Shown piece by piece: positions 17,240 through 24,968 of a stretch of DNA of 64,000 bases. Below the pieces are notes generated by a model. That model searched no databases, had not been told where the DNA came from, and saw nothing but the letters and a program-made list of their open reading frames with translations. The position numbers and the translations under genes were made by a program. This DNA is from JAZIHH01 sp036678685 (GTDB lineage Bacteria > Bacillota > UBA4882 > UBA10575), in the NCBI GenBank assembly GCA_036678685.1, contig JAZIHH010000034.1, positions 310,001 to 374,000 on the forward strand, in the 5' to 3' direction. Positions within the stretch are counted from its first letter, which is position 1, and the number at the start of each line of letters is the position of its first letter.

Positions 17240-18232
17240 ATGAAAAGATGGAACTTTTTCTTGATTGGCCTCTTGTTACTGCTTTTTTCGGCCCGGGCAG
17301 GCTTGGCGGCCGCACCCAGCTGGGGGGCCAGGGCGATTGGGATGGGAGGCGCTTATTCTGCCGTAGCTGATGACGGAACGGCCGTTTACTGGAATCCGGC
17401 GGGGATCACCCAGTCACGGTTTGTTTTTATGCCTGTGGCCGGCGGGAGCGGGGAATGGGACGGAATATTTGCTTTCCTGAGAGAATTAAGTGAAGGAGAG
17501 AGTTATCCGGAGCTGAAGGCTGGAACAGTCTCCGGCGCGGCCAATTTGGGTTTGGGCTTTAATACTTCCGGCTTCGGGTTGCATGTTTTCGGGGACATGA
17601 CCATGTATTCCTCGAAAGAAGCGGGGAAAATGGATATTACCGGCAAGGCGCAGGGCGCCCTTACCCTGGCGCGGACATTTACCCCCCTTCTGGCCGTGGG
17701 CGGAAATATCAAATATGTTCATGTCCTGCAGGGAACGACTGAGATTAATAAAGAGATCCGCTACGGCGGCGGTTCCGGTTGGGCAGTGGATCTGGGCGGT
17801 ATGTTCCGGTTGGGAGAAACGGTGCGGGCGGCGGCGGTGGTCCGGGATTTCCCCTTGGGTGAGATCAAGCTGAGCGGTGACAGGTATACCGGCTCCACCC
17901 TTGCCCATCAGGAATGGGAGGGCAGGTACAGCCTTCCCACCGTGCTGGTGGTGGGCGGCGCCGTTAAAGTACCGGTCCTGGGGACACTGGTGGCCGCGGA
18001 TTTGGAAACACCGCTGGGAGGCGGCCAAACCAGCCTCCGGGTGGGACTGGAACAACCGGTGCTCCCCCTCGGCCTGCTGGCGGTGAGGGTCGGCGGGTAT
18101 ACGGAGGAAGGGGACTTTAATCTTACCGGCGGCCTCGGGACCAGGCTGGGCCCGGTTAAGGTGGACGTGGCCGGGGTTTGGGCTGACAAAGCAATAAGCG
18201 GCCTCTATTTGACGGCCGGGTTACAGTTCTAG
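17240..18232 (+). CDS. PorV/FadL-like outer-membrane beta-barrel protein
   Basis: The 330-residue protein starts with a classical Sec signal peptide (FFLIGLLLLLFSARAGLAAA, cleavage near residue 24). The mature start is WGARAIGMGGAYSAVADDGTAVYWNPAGI, the signature of the PorV/PorQ and FadL-like barrel families. The remainder alternates short amphipathic strands and glycine-rich turns, and the chain ends in LYLTAGLQF, a terminal aromatic residue typical of BAM-inserted barrels. AGGGAGGA precedes the ATG. It lies 140 bp after the M1-like gene on the same strand. It is the best evidence here that the host has an outer membrane. Cargo or substrate is unknown. Confidence 0.8.
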   Translation: MKRWNFFLIGLLLLLFSARAGLAAAPSWGARAIGMGGAYSAVADDGTAVYWNPAGITQSRFVFMPVAGGSGEWDGIFAFLRELSEGESYPELKAGTVSGAANLGLGFNTSGFGLHVFGDMTMYSSKEAGKMDITGKAQGALTLARTFTPLLAVGGNIKYVHVLQGTTEINKEIRYGGGSGWAVDLGGMFRLGETVRAAAVVRDFPLGEIKLSGDRYTGSTLAHQEWEGRYSLPTVLVVGGAVKVPVLGTLVAADLETPLGGGQTSLRVGLEQPVLPLGLLAVRVGGYTEEGDFNLTGGLGTRLGPVKVDVAGVWADKAISGLYLTAGLQF

Positions 18233-18238
18233 TTGCTC

Positions 18239-18346
18239 GAACCTCGCCGCTTGCCGCCCGTAAGGGGCTCGCTCCCCGTTGTCCGCTGCCCGTTACACGT
18301 CGCGCTATGGTTCTCGGAACCTCGTTGTTCGTCGCCCGTAAGGGGC
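18239..18346. repeat. Pair of 30-bp imperfect direct repeats
   Basis: Bases 18239-18268 and 18317-18346 share GAACCTCG followed, after a few variable pyrimidines, by CGCCCGTAAGGGGC. The repeat starts are 78 bp apart. They lie in the convergent gap 18233-18546 after the barrel gene, which otherwise holds only a terminator. They resemble dispersed intergenic repeats, but only these two copies are in view. Confidence 0.6.
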
Positions 18347-18478
18347 GCCGGGGGAGTATCCTTGCCGGCTTATTGGCAGCTGCTTCATTGCGTTATGCGC
18401 GGTGTCAGCGGTAAGGAGAGCAGAGAGCCCCTGTTTTAGAGGGGTGGTGGACTGCTTTATGGATATGGATATGGATAA

Positions 18479-18503
18479 GGGCTCCAGCTGGAGCCCGTTT
18501 TTT
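18479..18503 (+). terminator. Intrinsic terminator after the barrel gene
   Basis: The 18-bp palindrome GGGCTCC-AGCT-GGAGCCC (18479-18496) is followed by G and six Ts. It sits in the convergent gap before nadC, which is on the other strand. Confidence 0.8.
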
Positions 18504-18546
18504 GTTAATACCGTTCCCGTCACCTCAGCGGACGGCTTAATTGGGT

Positions 18547-19398
18547 TTAATTGGGGCTTAAGATTTCCAAACTGATATCCAGGGCTTTTACGGAATGGGT
18601 CAAGGAACCGACGGAAATAATATCAACCCCGGCTTCGGCAACAACCTTGATGTTTTCGGCCGTAATGTTGCCGGAAGCTTCCACCAGAGCGCGGCCGTTG
18701 ATCAGTTTGACCATTTCTCTTATTTGTTCCGGCGTCATGTTGTCCAGCATAATGAGGTCAACGCCGGCGGCCAGCGCTTCTTTTACTTGTTCTTCGGTTT
18801 CCACTTCCACTTCCACGGTCATGGTATGGGGGATGTTGTTCCGGACGGAGGTTACCGCTTGCTGCACGCCTCCGGCTACGGTCAGGTGATTGTCTTTGAT
18901 TAAAACCGAGTCCGCCAGGTTGAAACGGTGGTTATGTCCGCCGCCGACCCGCACGGCGTATTTTTCCAGAGCCCGAAGGCCGGGAGTGGTTTTTCTTGTA
19001 TCCACCAGTTTCACGTGGGGGAACCCGGCCAGCAGGTCGCGGAAGAAACGGGTCCGGGTGGCAATTCCGGAGAGCCGCTGGAGAAAATTAAGGGCGGTCC
19101 TTTCCCCGGAAAGGATCTCCCGCAGCGGGCCTTTTACCTTGGCCAGGAGATCGCCGGGACTAATGGCGGCCCCTTCCAGACAGTGCAATTCCAGTTCAAT
19201 GGCGGGATTTAATTGGCGAAAAACCTCTTCCACCACCGGCCAGCCGCAGATGATCCCGGCTTCTTTGGCGACAAACCGCCCGGTCCCCTTCAGATACCGG
19301 GGAACGGTGAGCGCCGAGGTGATATCGCCGCTTCCCAGGTCTTCCTCCAGCGCGAGGCCGACTATTTTTTTGATTAAGTAATCCGGAGGGATAAGCAA
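18547..19398 (-). CDS. nadC: Nicotinate-nucleotide pyrophosphorylase (carboxylating)
   Basis: NadC converts quinolinate and PRPP to nicotinate mononucleotide, CO2 and pyrophosphate in de novo NAD synthesis. The 283 residues carry the usual N-terminal EEDLGSGDITSALTV, the RKTTPGLRALEKYAVRVGGGHNHRFNL active-site region (spanning about 136-162) and the C-terminal VDIISVGSLTHS phosphate-binding motif. It is downstream of nadA on the same strand with a gap of 59 bp, so both are likely read from the nadA promoter. nadB, the usual third gene, is absent from this locus. Confidence 0.97.
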   Translation of the reverse strand: MLIPPDYLIKKIVGLALEEDLGSGDITSALTVPRYLKGTGRFVAKEAGIICGWPVVEEVFRQLNPAIELELHCLEGAAISPGDLLAKVKGPLREILSGERTALNFLQRLSGIATRTRFFRDLLAGFPHVKLVDTRKTTPGLRALEKYAVRVGGGHNHRFNLADSVLIKDNHLTVAGGVQQAVTSVRNNIPHTMTVEVEVETEEQVKEALAAGVDLIMLDNMTPEQIREMVKLINGRALVEASGNITAENIKVVAEAGVDIISVGSLTHSVKALDISLEILSPN

Positions 19399-19457
19399 AC
19401 GCGGTCACCTGCCCTTCTTTTCTTCCCGGTCCCCGGAGCTTTTTTCCTGCCGCCAAT

Positions 19458-20393
19458 TTACGACGGTTGGGACGAGAAGGCGATCATTCTTTCCAGAGCA
19501 AGCTTAGCCCGGGAACGGATTGGTTCGGGTACGGAAATTACCGGTTTCATGTCCCGGAGGGCGCAGAAGATTTTGTGGAGGGTAACTTTTTTCATGTCCG
19601 CGCACTCAAGCTCCGGCGAGAGGAGGAAAAACTGTTTGTCCGGGTATTTTTTTCTCAAGATGTGCAGCACTCCCTTTTCGGTACCAATGATGAAGCGGGA
19701 AGCCTTTGCTTTTTCCACCCGCTCAATAATCTGGGTCGTGCTGCCGATGAAATCGGCCAGGGCCAAGACTTCTGGGCGGCATTCCGGGTGAATCAGGGCC
19801 TCGGCTCCGGGGTGAAGAGACTTTAACCGGGTTACTTCGTCCGCCGTTACCTTGTGGTGGATGGGACAGTTGCCCGGCCAGAGATGGACTGTCTTCTCCG
19901 GAATTTGCGCGGCCACATAGGAACCCAGGTTTTGGTCGGGTAAAAAGATGATCTCCTTACTCTCCAACGAACGGACGATTTGGACGGCATTTAAGGAAGT
20001 ACAGCAGATATCGCTTTCCGCTTTGACGGCGGCCGAAGAATTAATATACGCGACTATGGCGGCCTGGGGGTACTTTTTTTTCCAGCTCCGGACCGTCTCC
20101 GGTTCCGCCGTTTCCGCTAAAGGACAACCGGCGTCCGGCTCCGGTAAAAGAACGGTTTTTCCGGGAGCAAGAATGGCGGCGCTTTCCGCCATAAAATGAA
20201 CCCCGCAGAGGACGATTACTGGATGGGGGGTTTTCGCCGCCAGCCGGCTGAGGGCAAAGGAGTCGCCGATATAGTCGGCTATCTCCTGCACCTCGTCATT
20301 TTGATAGTTGTGGGCTAAAATTAAAGCGTTTCTTTGCTTTTTAAGTTTGATGATTTCCGCTTGGAGACTGGATTGATTGTTCAAAAGTGCCAC
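19458..20393 (-). CDS. nadA: Quinolinate synthase A
   Basis: NadA condenses iminoaspartate with dihydroxyacetone phosphate to quinolinate, using an oxygen-sensitive 4Fe-4S cluster. The 311 residues contain the three expected cluster cysteines, C90 in PDAGCPLAE, C176 in PGNCPIHHK and C264 in ELECADMKK, at the family spacing. ILAHNYQNDEVQ lies at the N-terminus. The iminoaspartate source (NadB or an aspartate dehydrogenase) is not encoded nearby. A good sigma-A promoter lies upstream at 20415-20444. Confidence 0.97.
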   Translation of the reverse strand: MALLNNQSSLQAEIIKLKKQRNALILAHNYQNDEVQEIADYIGDSFALSRLAAKTPHPVIVLCGVHFMAESAAILAPGKTVLLPEPDAGCPLAETAEPETVRSWKKKYPQAAIVAYINSSAAVKAESDICCTSLNAVQIVRSLESKEIIFLPDQNLGSYVAAQIPEKTVHLWPGNCPIHHKVTADEVTRLKSLHPGAEALIHPECRPEVLALADFIGSTTQIIERVEKAKASRFIIGTEKGVLHILRKKYPDKQFFLLSPELECADMKKVTLHKIFCALRDMKPVISVPEPIRSRAKLALERMIAFSSQPS

Positions 20394-20414
20394 TCCTTAT
20401 CTTTATCATGTTTA

Positions 20415-20444
20415 ATTGTACATTTGCCGGAGCGGGTTTGTCAA
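20415..20444 (-). promoter_or_regulatory. Sigma-A promoter of nadA-nadC
   Basis: Read on the minus strand, TTGACA (20444-20439) and TACAAT (20420-20415) are separated by 18 bp, 22 bp before the nadA start codon. I saw no obvious repressor palindrome around it. Confidence 0.72.
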
Positions 20445-20538
20445 CAAAAAGCCCTTTTTGCAACCGGGGCAATCATTTAACAATAACCGGGTTAACAGGA
20501 ATTTTAATAATCATCGCCAAGAAGTAGGGAAAAAACTA

Positions 20539-20567
20539 TTCACATATCGGTCTTCATGAGGTACAAT
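20539..20567 (+). promoter_or_regulatory. Sigma-A promoter of folB
   Basis: TTCACA (20539-20544) and TACAAT (20562-20567) are separated by 17 bp, 26 bp before the folB GTG. Confidence 0.68.
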
Positions 20568-20593
20568 GGTAAATAAGAAAGAAGGGATAAATA

Positions 20594-20962
20594 GTGGCTC
20601 GCGACCGGCTGATTCTAAAAAATATGGTCTTCTACGGTTACCACGGCGCCTTTGCCGCGGAAAAAGAGTTGGGACAGAGAATCGAGGTTGATGTGGAATT
20701 ATATCTCGATCTGAAACCTTCCGCCGCGGCCGACGATTTGGACCTTGGTATAAATTATGTGGAAGTATATACTCTAATCAAGGATATCGTCGAAGAACGG
20801 GAATTTAATTTATTGGAGACCATAGCCGAAACAATTGCCGACGAGATCCTCTCCGCCTACACGGTAGAGGAAGTGGTGGTCCGGGTGAGAAAACCGTTTC
20901 CTCCCAGCGGCGGGATTTTGGATTACGCGGAGGTGGAGATCAGCCGAAAAGCGCAAGAATAG
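20594..20962 (+). CDS. folB: Dihydroneopterin aldolase
   Basis: FolB converts 7,8-dihydroneopterin to 6-hydroxymethyl-dihydropterin and glycolaldehyde in folate synthesis. The 122-residue chain begins with DRLILKNMVFYGYHGAFAAEKELGQRIEVDVEL, the signature of the family including the Tyr-His pair and catalytic glutamate. It ends with VRKPFPPSGGILDYAEVEI, which includes the catalytic lysine. The start is GTG. It stands apart from other folate genes; pantothenate genes follow after 207 bp. Confidence 0.93.
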   Translation: MARDRLILKNMVFYGYHGAFAAEKELGQRIEVDVELYLDLKPSAAADDLDLGINYVEVYTLIKDIVEEREFNLLETIAETIADEILSAYTVEEVVVRVRKPFPPSGGILDYAEVEISRKAQE

Positions 20963-20970
20963 CAATTTAC

Positions 20971-21017
20971 GGCGGTAAAAGATGGAAGGATGGCTCCTCC
21001 ATACTTTTCTGGCCGCC
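20971..21017 (+). other. Compound hairpin just after folB
   Basis: Three nested segments pair: GGCGG (20971-20975) with CCGCC (21013-21017), AAAAG (20977-20981) with CTTTT (21004-21008), and ATGGAAGGA with TCCTCCAT around a small loop. No T-run follows, so it is not a standard terminator. It may be the 3' end of the folB message or the 5' leader of panB. Unidentified. Confidence 0.5.
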
Positions 21018-21108
21018 GGTTATTATAAATAATAAACAACATCAGATTTTCAACAACCGCTGGGATCCGGACGGACCGAGACGGCAGAAGACGTGGGTAA
21101 AGCAAGGG

Positions 21109-21145
21109 AAATACCTTCCGCCCGGTGGAGGGTATTTTTATTTTC
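21109..21145 (+). terminator. Terminator-like hairpin in the panB leader
   Basis: AAATACCTTCC (21109-21119) pairs with GGAGGGTATTT (21127-21137), with one wobble and a 7-base loop, followed by TTATTTT. It lies only about 30 bp before the panB start codon. Either it ends folB transcripts, or it is an attenuator controlling panBCD. Confidence 0.62.
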
Positions 21146-21169
21146 CATAAGAGGCAGGAGGTTTAAAAC

Positions 21170-22036
21170 GTGAAGAAAGTGACAGTAAGACAGATTTTGA
21201 AGTTAAAGGAGTCGGGGGAAAAGATCACCATGGTGACGGCTTATGATTACCCCAGCGCCCGTTTGGCGGAAGAAGCAGGTGTGGAGATGATTTTGGTCGG
21301 GGACAGTCTGGGGATGGTGGTTTTGGGGTACGAAACCACGCTGGAAGTGACGATGGACCAGATGATCCATCATACGAAAGCGGTGGCCAGAGGCGCGAAA
21401 AAATCTCTAATCGTCGCGGACCTGCCTTTTCTTTCTTACCAAGTGACCCTGGAAGAAGCTTTGCGCAATGCCGGGCGGCTTATTCAGGAAGGGGGAGCGC
21501 AGGCCGTTAAACTGGAGGGCGGACGGGAAGCGGTGCCCGCGGTAGAAAAATTAACGGCCGCCGGGATCCCGGTCATGGGCCACCTGGGATTTACCCCCCA
21601 GTTTATTCATAGGATCGGCGGCTTCTTCGTGCAGGGGAAAACCGGAACGGAGGCGCTGCGACTGGTTGAAGATGCCCGCCTGTTACAGGAAGCCGGGGCT
21701 TTCGCCCTGGTCTTGGAGTTGGTACCGTGGGAGGTGGCGCGGGAGGTTACCCGGGAATTACAGATTCCGACCATTGGTATTGGTTCCGGACCGGAATGCG
21801 ACGGCCAGGTCCAGGTTTTTCACGATCTCTTCGGTCTCTATGGCGATTTCCAGCCCCGGCACAGCAAAAGATATGCCGACGCGGGGAAGGCAATCAAAGA
21901 AGGTTTACAACAGTATGTCCGGGAAGTAAAAGCGGGAGTCTTCCCCGGCGAGGAACAGTCGCGAAGAATGAATGAAGAAGAGTTGCAACTCTTTCTCCAA
22001 AAGAAAGAAGAGGCCAAAGACGGATTGAAAGGCTGA
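21170..22036 (+). CDS. panB: 3-methyl-2-oxobutanoate hydroxymethyltransferase
   Basis: PanB makes ketopantoate from 2-oxoisovalerate and methylenetetrahydrofolate, the first step of pantothenate synthesis. The 288 residues contain MVTAYDYPSARLAEEAGVEMILVGDSLGMV with the metal ligand aspartates, KLEGG, and IPTIGIGSGPECDGQVQV near the C-terminus. The GTG start is preceded by GGCAGGAGG. It begins a panB-panC-panD operon. A terminator-like hairpin sits in its leader. Confidence 0.98.
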   Translation: MKKVTVRQILKLKESGEKITMVTAYDYPSARLAEEAGVEMILVGDSLGMVVLGYETTLEVTMDQMIHHTKAVARGAKKSLIVADLPFLSYQVTLEEALRNAGRLIQEGGAQAVKLEGGREAVPAVEKLTAAGIPVMGHLGFTPQFIHRIGGFFVQGKTGTEALRLVEDARLLQEAGAFALVLELVPWEVAREVTRELQIPTIGIGSGPECDGQVQVFHDLFGLYGDFQPRHSKRYADAGKAIKEGLQQYVREVKAGVFPGEEQSRRMNEEELQLFLQKKEEAKDGLKG

Positions 22037-22056
22037 CCGCGAAGGAGGGAGACCCT

Positions 22057-22932
22057 TTGCAGTGGATAACAACTATTCCGGAGATGCGAAATTTGACGGC
22101 CAAATGGCGCCGGGCGGGGGAAAAGATTGCCCTGGTTCCGACCATGGGCTATTTTCACCGGGGGCATCTGGCCTTGATGGAGGCGGCCCGGCGGGAAAAC
22201 GACCGGGTGGTCGTTTCCCTTTTTGTTAATCCTACGCAATTCGGTCCCGGTGAGGATTATGACCGTTACCCCAGGGATCCGGAACGGGACCGGCGGGCCG
22301 CGGAAGAGATCGGGGTGGACGCCATCTTTCATCCTGAGCCGGAAGAGATGTATCCTCCCGGTTACCAGACTTATGTCGAAGTAAGCCGGCTCTCCCAGGG
22401 TTTATGTGGGGCGCACCGGCCCGGTCATTTCCGGGGGGTGGCCACGGTGGTGACCAAGCTTTTTAATATTGTCCAGCCGGACCGGGCTTATTTCGGGGAA
22501 AAAGACGCCCAACAACTCCGGGTAATCCGGAGAATGGTTTTCGACCTTAACCTGCCGGTGGAAATCAGGGCCATCCCTACCGTCCGGGAAGAGGACGGGT
22601 TGGCCATGAGTTCCCGGAACACCTATCTTTCCGCCGACGAACGGCGCCAGGCTACGGTCCTTTCCCGAAGCCTGTTTTATGCGCGGGAACAGGTGGAAAA
22701 GGGCGAAACCGATACCGCCCGCCTCGCCGCCGGTATGCGCCGGCTGATTGCCGGGTCTCCTTTGGTGGAGTTGGAGTACCTTGAATTCAGGGATGACGAA
22801 ACCTGGGAACCGGTCCGGGAGATAAAGGGAAAAACTTTAATTGCTTTGGCGGCCCGCGTGGGAAAAACCCGCCTGATTGATAATATTACAATAGACTGCC
22901 CGGCAAAGGGGGGGACGGGATGTTCAGGATAA
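22057..22932 (+). CDS. panC: Pantothenate synthetase
   Basis: PanC joins pantoate and beta-alanine using ATP. The 291-residue chain shows VPTMGYFHRGHLALMEAA with the HxGH nucleotide-binding motif (here HRGH), FVNPTQFGPGEDYDRYPR, YFGEKDAQQL and the KMSKS-like segment AMSSRNTYLS. The start codon is TTG after AAGGAGGGAG. Its 3' end overlaps panD by 13 bp, coupling translation of the two proteins that consume and supply beta-alanine. Confidence 0.98.
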   Translation: MQWITTIPEMRNLTAKWRRAGEKIALVPTMGYFHRGHLALMEAARRENDRVVVSLFVNPTQFGPGEDYDRYPRDPERDRRAAEEIGVDAIFHPEPEEMYPPGYQTYVEVSRLSQGLCGAHRPGHFRGVATVVTKLFNIVQPDRAYFGEKDAQQLRVIRRMVFDLNLPVEIRAIPTVREEDGLAMSSRNTYLSADERRQATVLSRSLFYAREQVEKGETDTARLAAGMRRLIAGSPLVELEYLEFRDDETWEPVREIKGKTLIALAARVGKTRLIDNITIDCPAKGGTGCSG

Positions 22933-23273
22933 TGTGTAAGAGTAAACTTCACCGGGGGACGGTAACCGAAACCAACTTGAATTACGAGGGAAGCCTTACC
23001 GTTGACCGGGAACTGCTGGCCGCGGCGGATATCTTGCCCTATGAGCGGGTGCAGGTGGTAAACGTCAACAACGGGGCCAGATTTGAAACTTATATAATGG
23101 AGGGTGAAGCCGGCAGCGGAACGATCTGTGTCAACGGTGCGGCGGCCCGGCTGGCGCAACCGGGTGACAAGGTGATTATTATCTCCTACGTGCTGGTGGA
23201 TAAAGAAGAAGAAAAAAATTTTACCCCCCGTATCATCCTTTTGGATGAAAAAAACAGAATAAAAAGCAACTAG
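22920..23273 (+). CDS. panD: Aspartate 1-decarboxylase
   Basis: PanD supplies beta-alanine by decarboxylating aspartate. It is made as a proenzyme that cleaves itself to form a pyruvoyl group. The cleavage site, Gly24-Ser25 in NLNYEGSLT, is present, as are VNNGARFETY and the GAAARLAQPGDKVIIISY region. The 117 residues are typical. The ATG lies inside panC. An intrinsic terminator begins three bases after the stop codon, closing the panBCD operon. Confidence 0.97.
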   Translation: MFRIMCKSKLHRGTVTETNLNYEGSLTVDRELLAAADILPYERVQVVNVNNGARFETYIMEGEAGSGTICVNGAAARLAQPGDKVIIISYVLVDKEEEKNFTPRIILLDEKNRIKSN

Positions 23274-23275
23274 GC

Positions 23276-23303
23276 ACCGGGCGGATAAGCCCGGTTTTTT
23301 TTT
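23276..23303 (+). terminator. Intrinsic terminator of panBCD
   Basis: A perfect 7-bp stem, ACCGGGC / GCCCGGT, with loop GGATAA is followed directly by nine Ts. Confidence 0.92.
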
Positions 23304-23596
23304 GTCCTTTCCGGGTATGCCGCCCCTCCTTTACGGACAAACTAAAGATGTCTTATGACCAAAGGCCTTTGCAAAGGCCGGCACCTCTCCTGCTGCTTAA
23401 TTGGGTATTTTTTCATCCTTTATTTCCTGTTCACCACTAAGAAAGGACGGAAGCAGGCATTTGACCGGTTTTCCTCCGCCGCTTGCCGCCTCGTCCGTCC
23501 GGTCCGGCCGGGGCGGGTCTTCCCCGGCGGCGCCGGGGGAAAGAGGAGACTGTTTCCGGGTGCAAATAAAGGATAAAACCAAAGCGAGGTGAGGCA
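23304..23596. other. Gap before the GT4 gene with two palindromes
   Basis: No gene is evident. A perfect 16-bp palindrome GGCCTTTGCAAAGGCC lies at 23364-23379. A hairpin TTCCCCGGC-GGC-GCCGGGG with a G bulge lies at 23520-23541, about 55 bp before the start codon, where it could affect the leader. A 73-codon frame from 23355 has no ribosome site or recognisable product. Confidence 0.45.
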
Positions 23597-24883
23597 ATGA
23601 AAATACTGATGCTGAGCTGGGAATTTCCTCCCAAGGCGGTGGGAGGGATTGCCGCCCACGTCCATGACCTATCCCTGGCTTTGGCGGCCATAGGACAAGA
23701 GGTTCATGTGTTGACTACGGGATTGCCGGGGGCGCCGCTCCGGGAAAAGATGGACGGCGTAACCGTACACCGGGTGCCAATGAACAACCCGGAACCGCCG
23801 GATTTTTTACCCTGGGTGTTGCAACTGAATTTGAATCTGACGGAAAGAGCTTTCACTTTGGAACGGGAAGGGATAGAATTTCAGCTGCTTCACGCCCATG
23901 ACTGGCTGGTTGCCTACGCGGGCAAGCTTTTGAAACATGTATGGCGTCTGCCGCTGGTGGCCACGATTCACGCCACCGAGTGGGGCAGGAACAACGGGCT
24001 GCATAATCTTTTACAGCGGTATATAAGTGACGTCGAGTGGTGGCTCGGCTTTGAAAGCTGGCGGGTAATCTGCTGCAGCCGTTACATGTTTTCCGAATTG
24101 CGTCAGGTTTTTCAATTGCCTGCGGATAAATTAAGAGTCATTCCCAACGGGGTTTATCCGGAAAAATTCCGCCTTCCCGCCGGAGAAGCGGAGAAAATAC
24201 GGGGAAAGTTTGCCGCGCCGGACGAAAAAATCATCTTTTCCATCGGCCGCCTGGTCAGGGAGAAAGGCCTGGACAATCTCCTGGAAGCCACGGCAAAAGT
24301 TTTAAAACAGGACCACCGGATAAAACTGGTCATTGCCGGTAAAGGCCCCCATGAGCCGGCTTTGCAAGAAAAAGCCCGGCAGCTGGGTATTTACGACAAG
24401 GTTTATTTCAGCGGGTATTTGGACGACACCACCCGGAACGCCCTTTTCCACCTGGCCGCAATGGCGGTTTTTCCCAGTCTCTACGAACCTTTTGGTATTG
24501 TGGCTCTGGAAGCAATGGCCGCCGGCTCACCGGTAATCGTAAATGATACCGGAGGCTTGGGGGAAGTTGTCCGCCACGGGGAAAACGGACTAAAAGCCTT
24601 CACCAACAGTATTGATTCGCTGGCCGACAATATTCTCTGGCTTCTTGCCCATCCCGAACACGGCGAAAAAATGCAACAACAGGCCCGGCGGGAAATTGAA
24701 GAGGTATACAACTGGGGGAAAATAGCCCGCTCCACGCTGGGCGTTTATGAAGAAGTCTGGCGGGATTACCTCTGCTCCACCTGGAAACCGGCGACCGGCG
24801 AGACGGCGGGCCGGAAAAGCGTGCCGCCTTTTCCGGTCCGCGTTGAGGACGCGGCTGTTTTTCACCGTTACATCCGGGTGTAA
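23597..24883 (+). CDS. GT4-family glycosyltransferase (glycogen-synthase-like fold)
   Basis: This cytoplasmic retaining glycosyltransferase has 428 residues. The N-terminal domain begins MKILMLSWEFPPKAVGGIAAHVHDL, the donor/acceptor loop of starch- and glycogen-synthase-like enzymes. LLHAHDWLVAYAGK follows. The C-terminal half has FSIGRLVREKGLDNLLEA and the sugar-nucleotide motif PSLYEPFGIVALEAMAAGSPVI with the E-x7-E pair. The donor could be GDP-, UDP- or ADP-sugar. The next gene makes a nucleotide-sugar pyrophosphorylase-like protein, so a GDP-mannose or glucose donor is likely. Glycogen, trehalose or surface glycan synthesis cannot be told apart from sequence alone. Confidence 0.88.
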   Translation: MKILMLSWEFPPKAVGGIAAHVHDLSLALAAIGQEVHVLTTGLPGAPLREKMDGVTVHRVPMNNPEPPDFLPWVLQLNLNLTERAFTLEREGIEFQLLHAHDWLVAYAGKLLKHVWRLPLVATIHATEWGRNNGLHNLLQRYISDVEWWLGFESWRVICCSRYMFSELRQVFQLPADKLRVIPNGVYPEKFRLPAGEAEKIRGKFAAPDEKIIFSIGRLVREKGLDNLLEATAKVLKQDHRIKLVIAGKGPHEPALQEKARQLGIYDKVYFSGYLDDTTRNALFHLAAMAVFPSLYEPFGIVALEAMAAGSPVIVNDTGGLGEVVRHGENGLKAFTNSIDSLADNILWLLAHPEHGEKMQQQARREIEEVYNWGKIARSTLGVYEEVWRDYLCSTWKPATGETAGRKSVPPFPVRVEDAAVFHRYIRV

Positions 24884-24968
24884 GAGTAAACAGTCAACGG
24901 CCGCCGGTGGCTCAAAGAGAAAGGCGGGACCGGAAGCGGCCGGTGAAAAACGACAGGAGGTTTGTAAA

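Noticed and set aside
24747..24968. Longer N-terminus for the GDP-mannose-pyrophosphorylase-like protein
   Set aside because: The extension overlaps the preceding glycosyltransferase, and a strong ribosome site with the family N-terminus lies at 24969.
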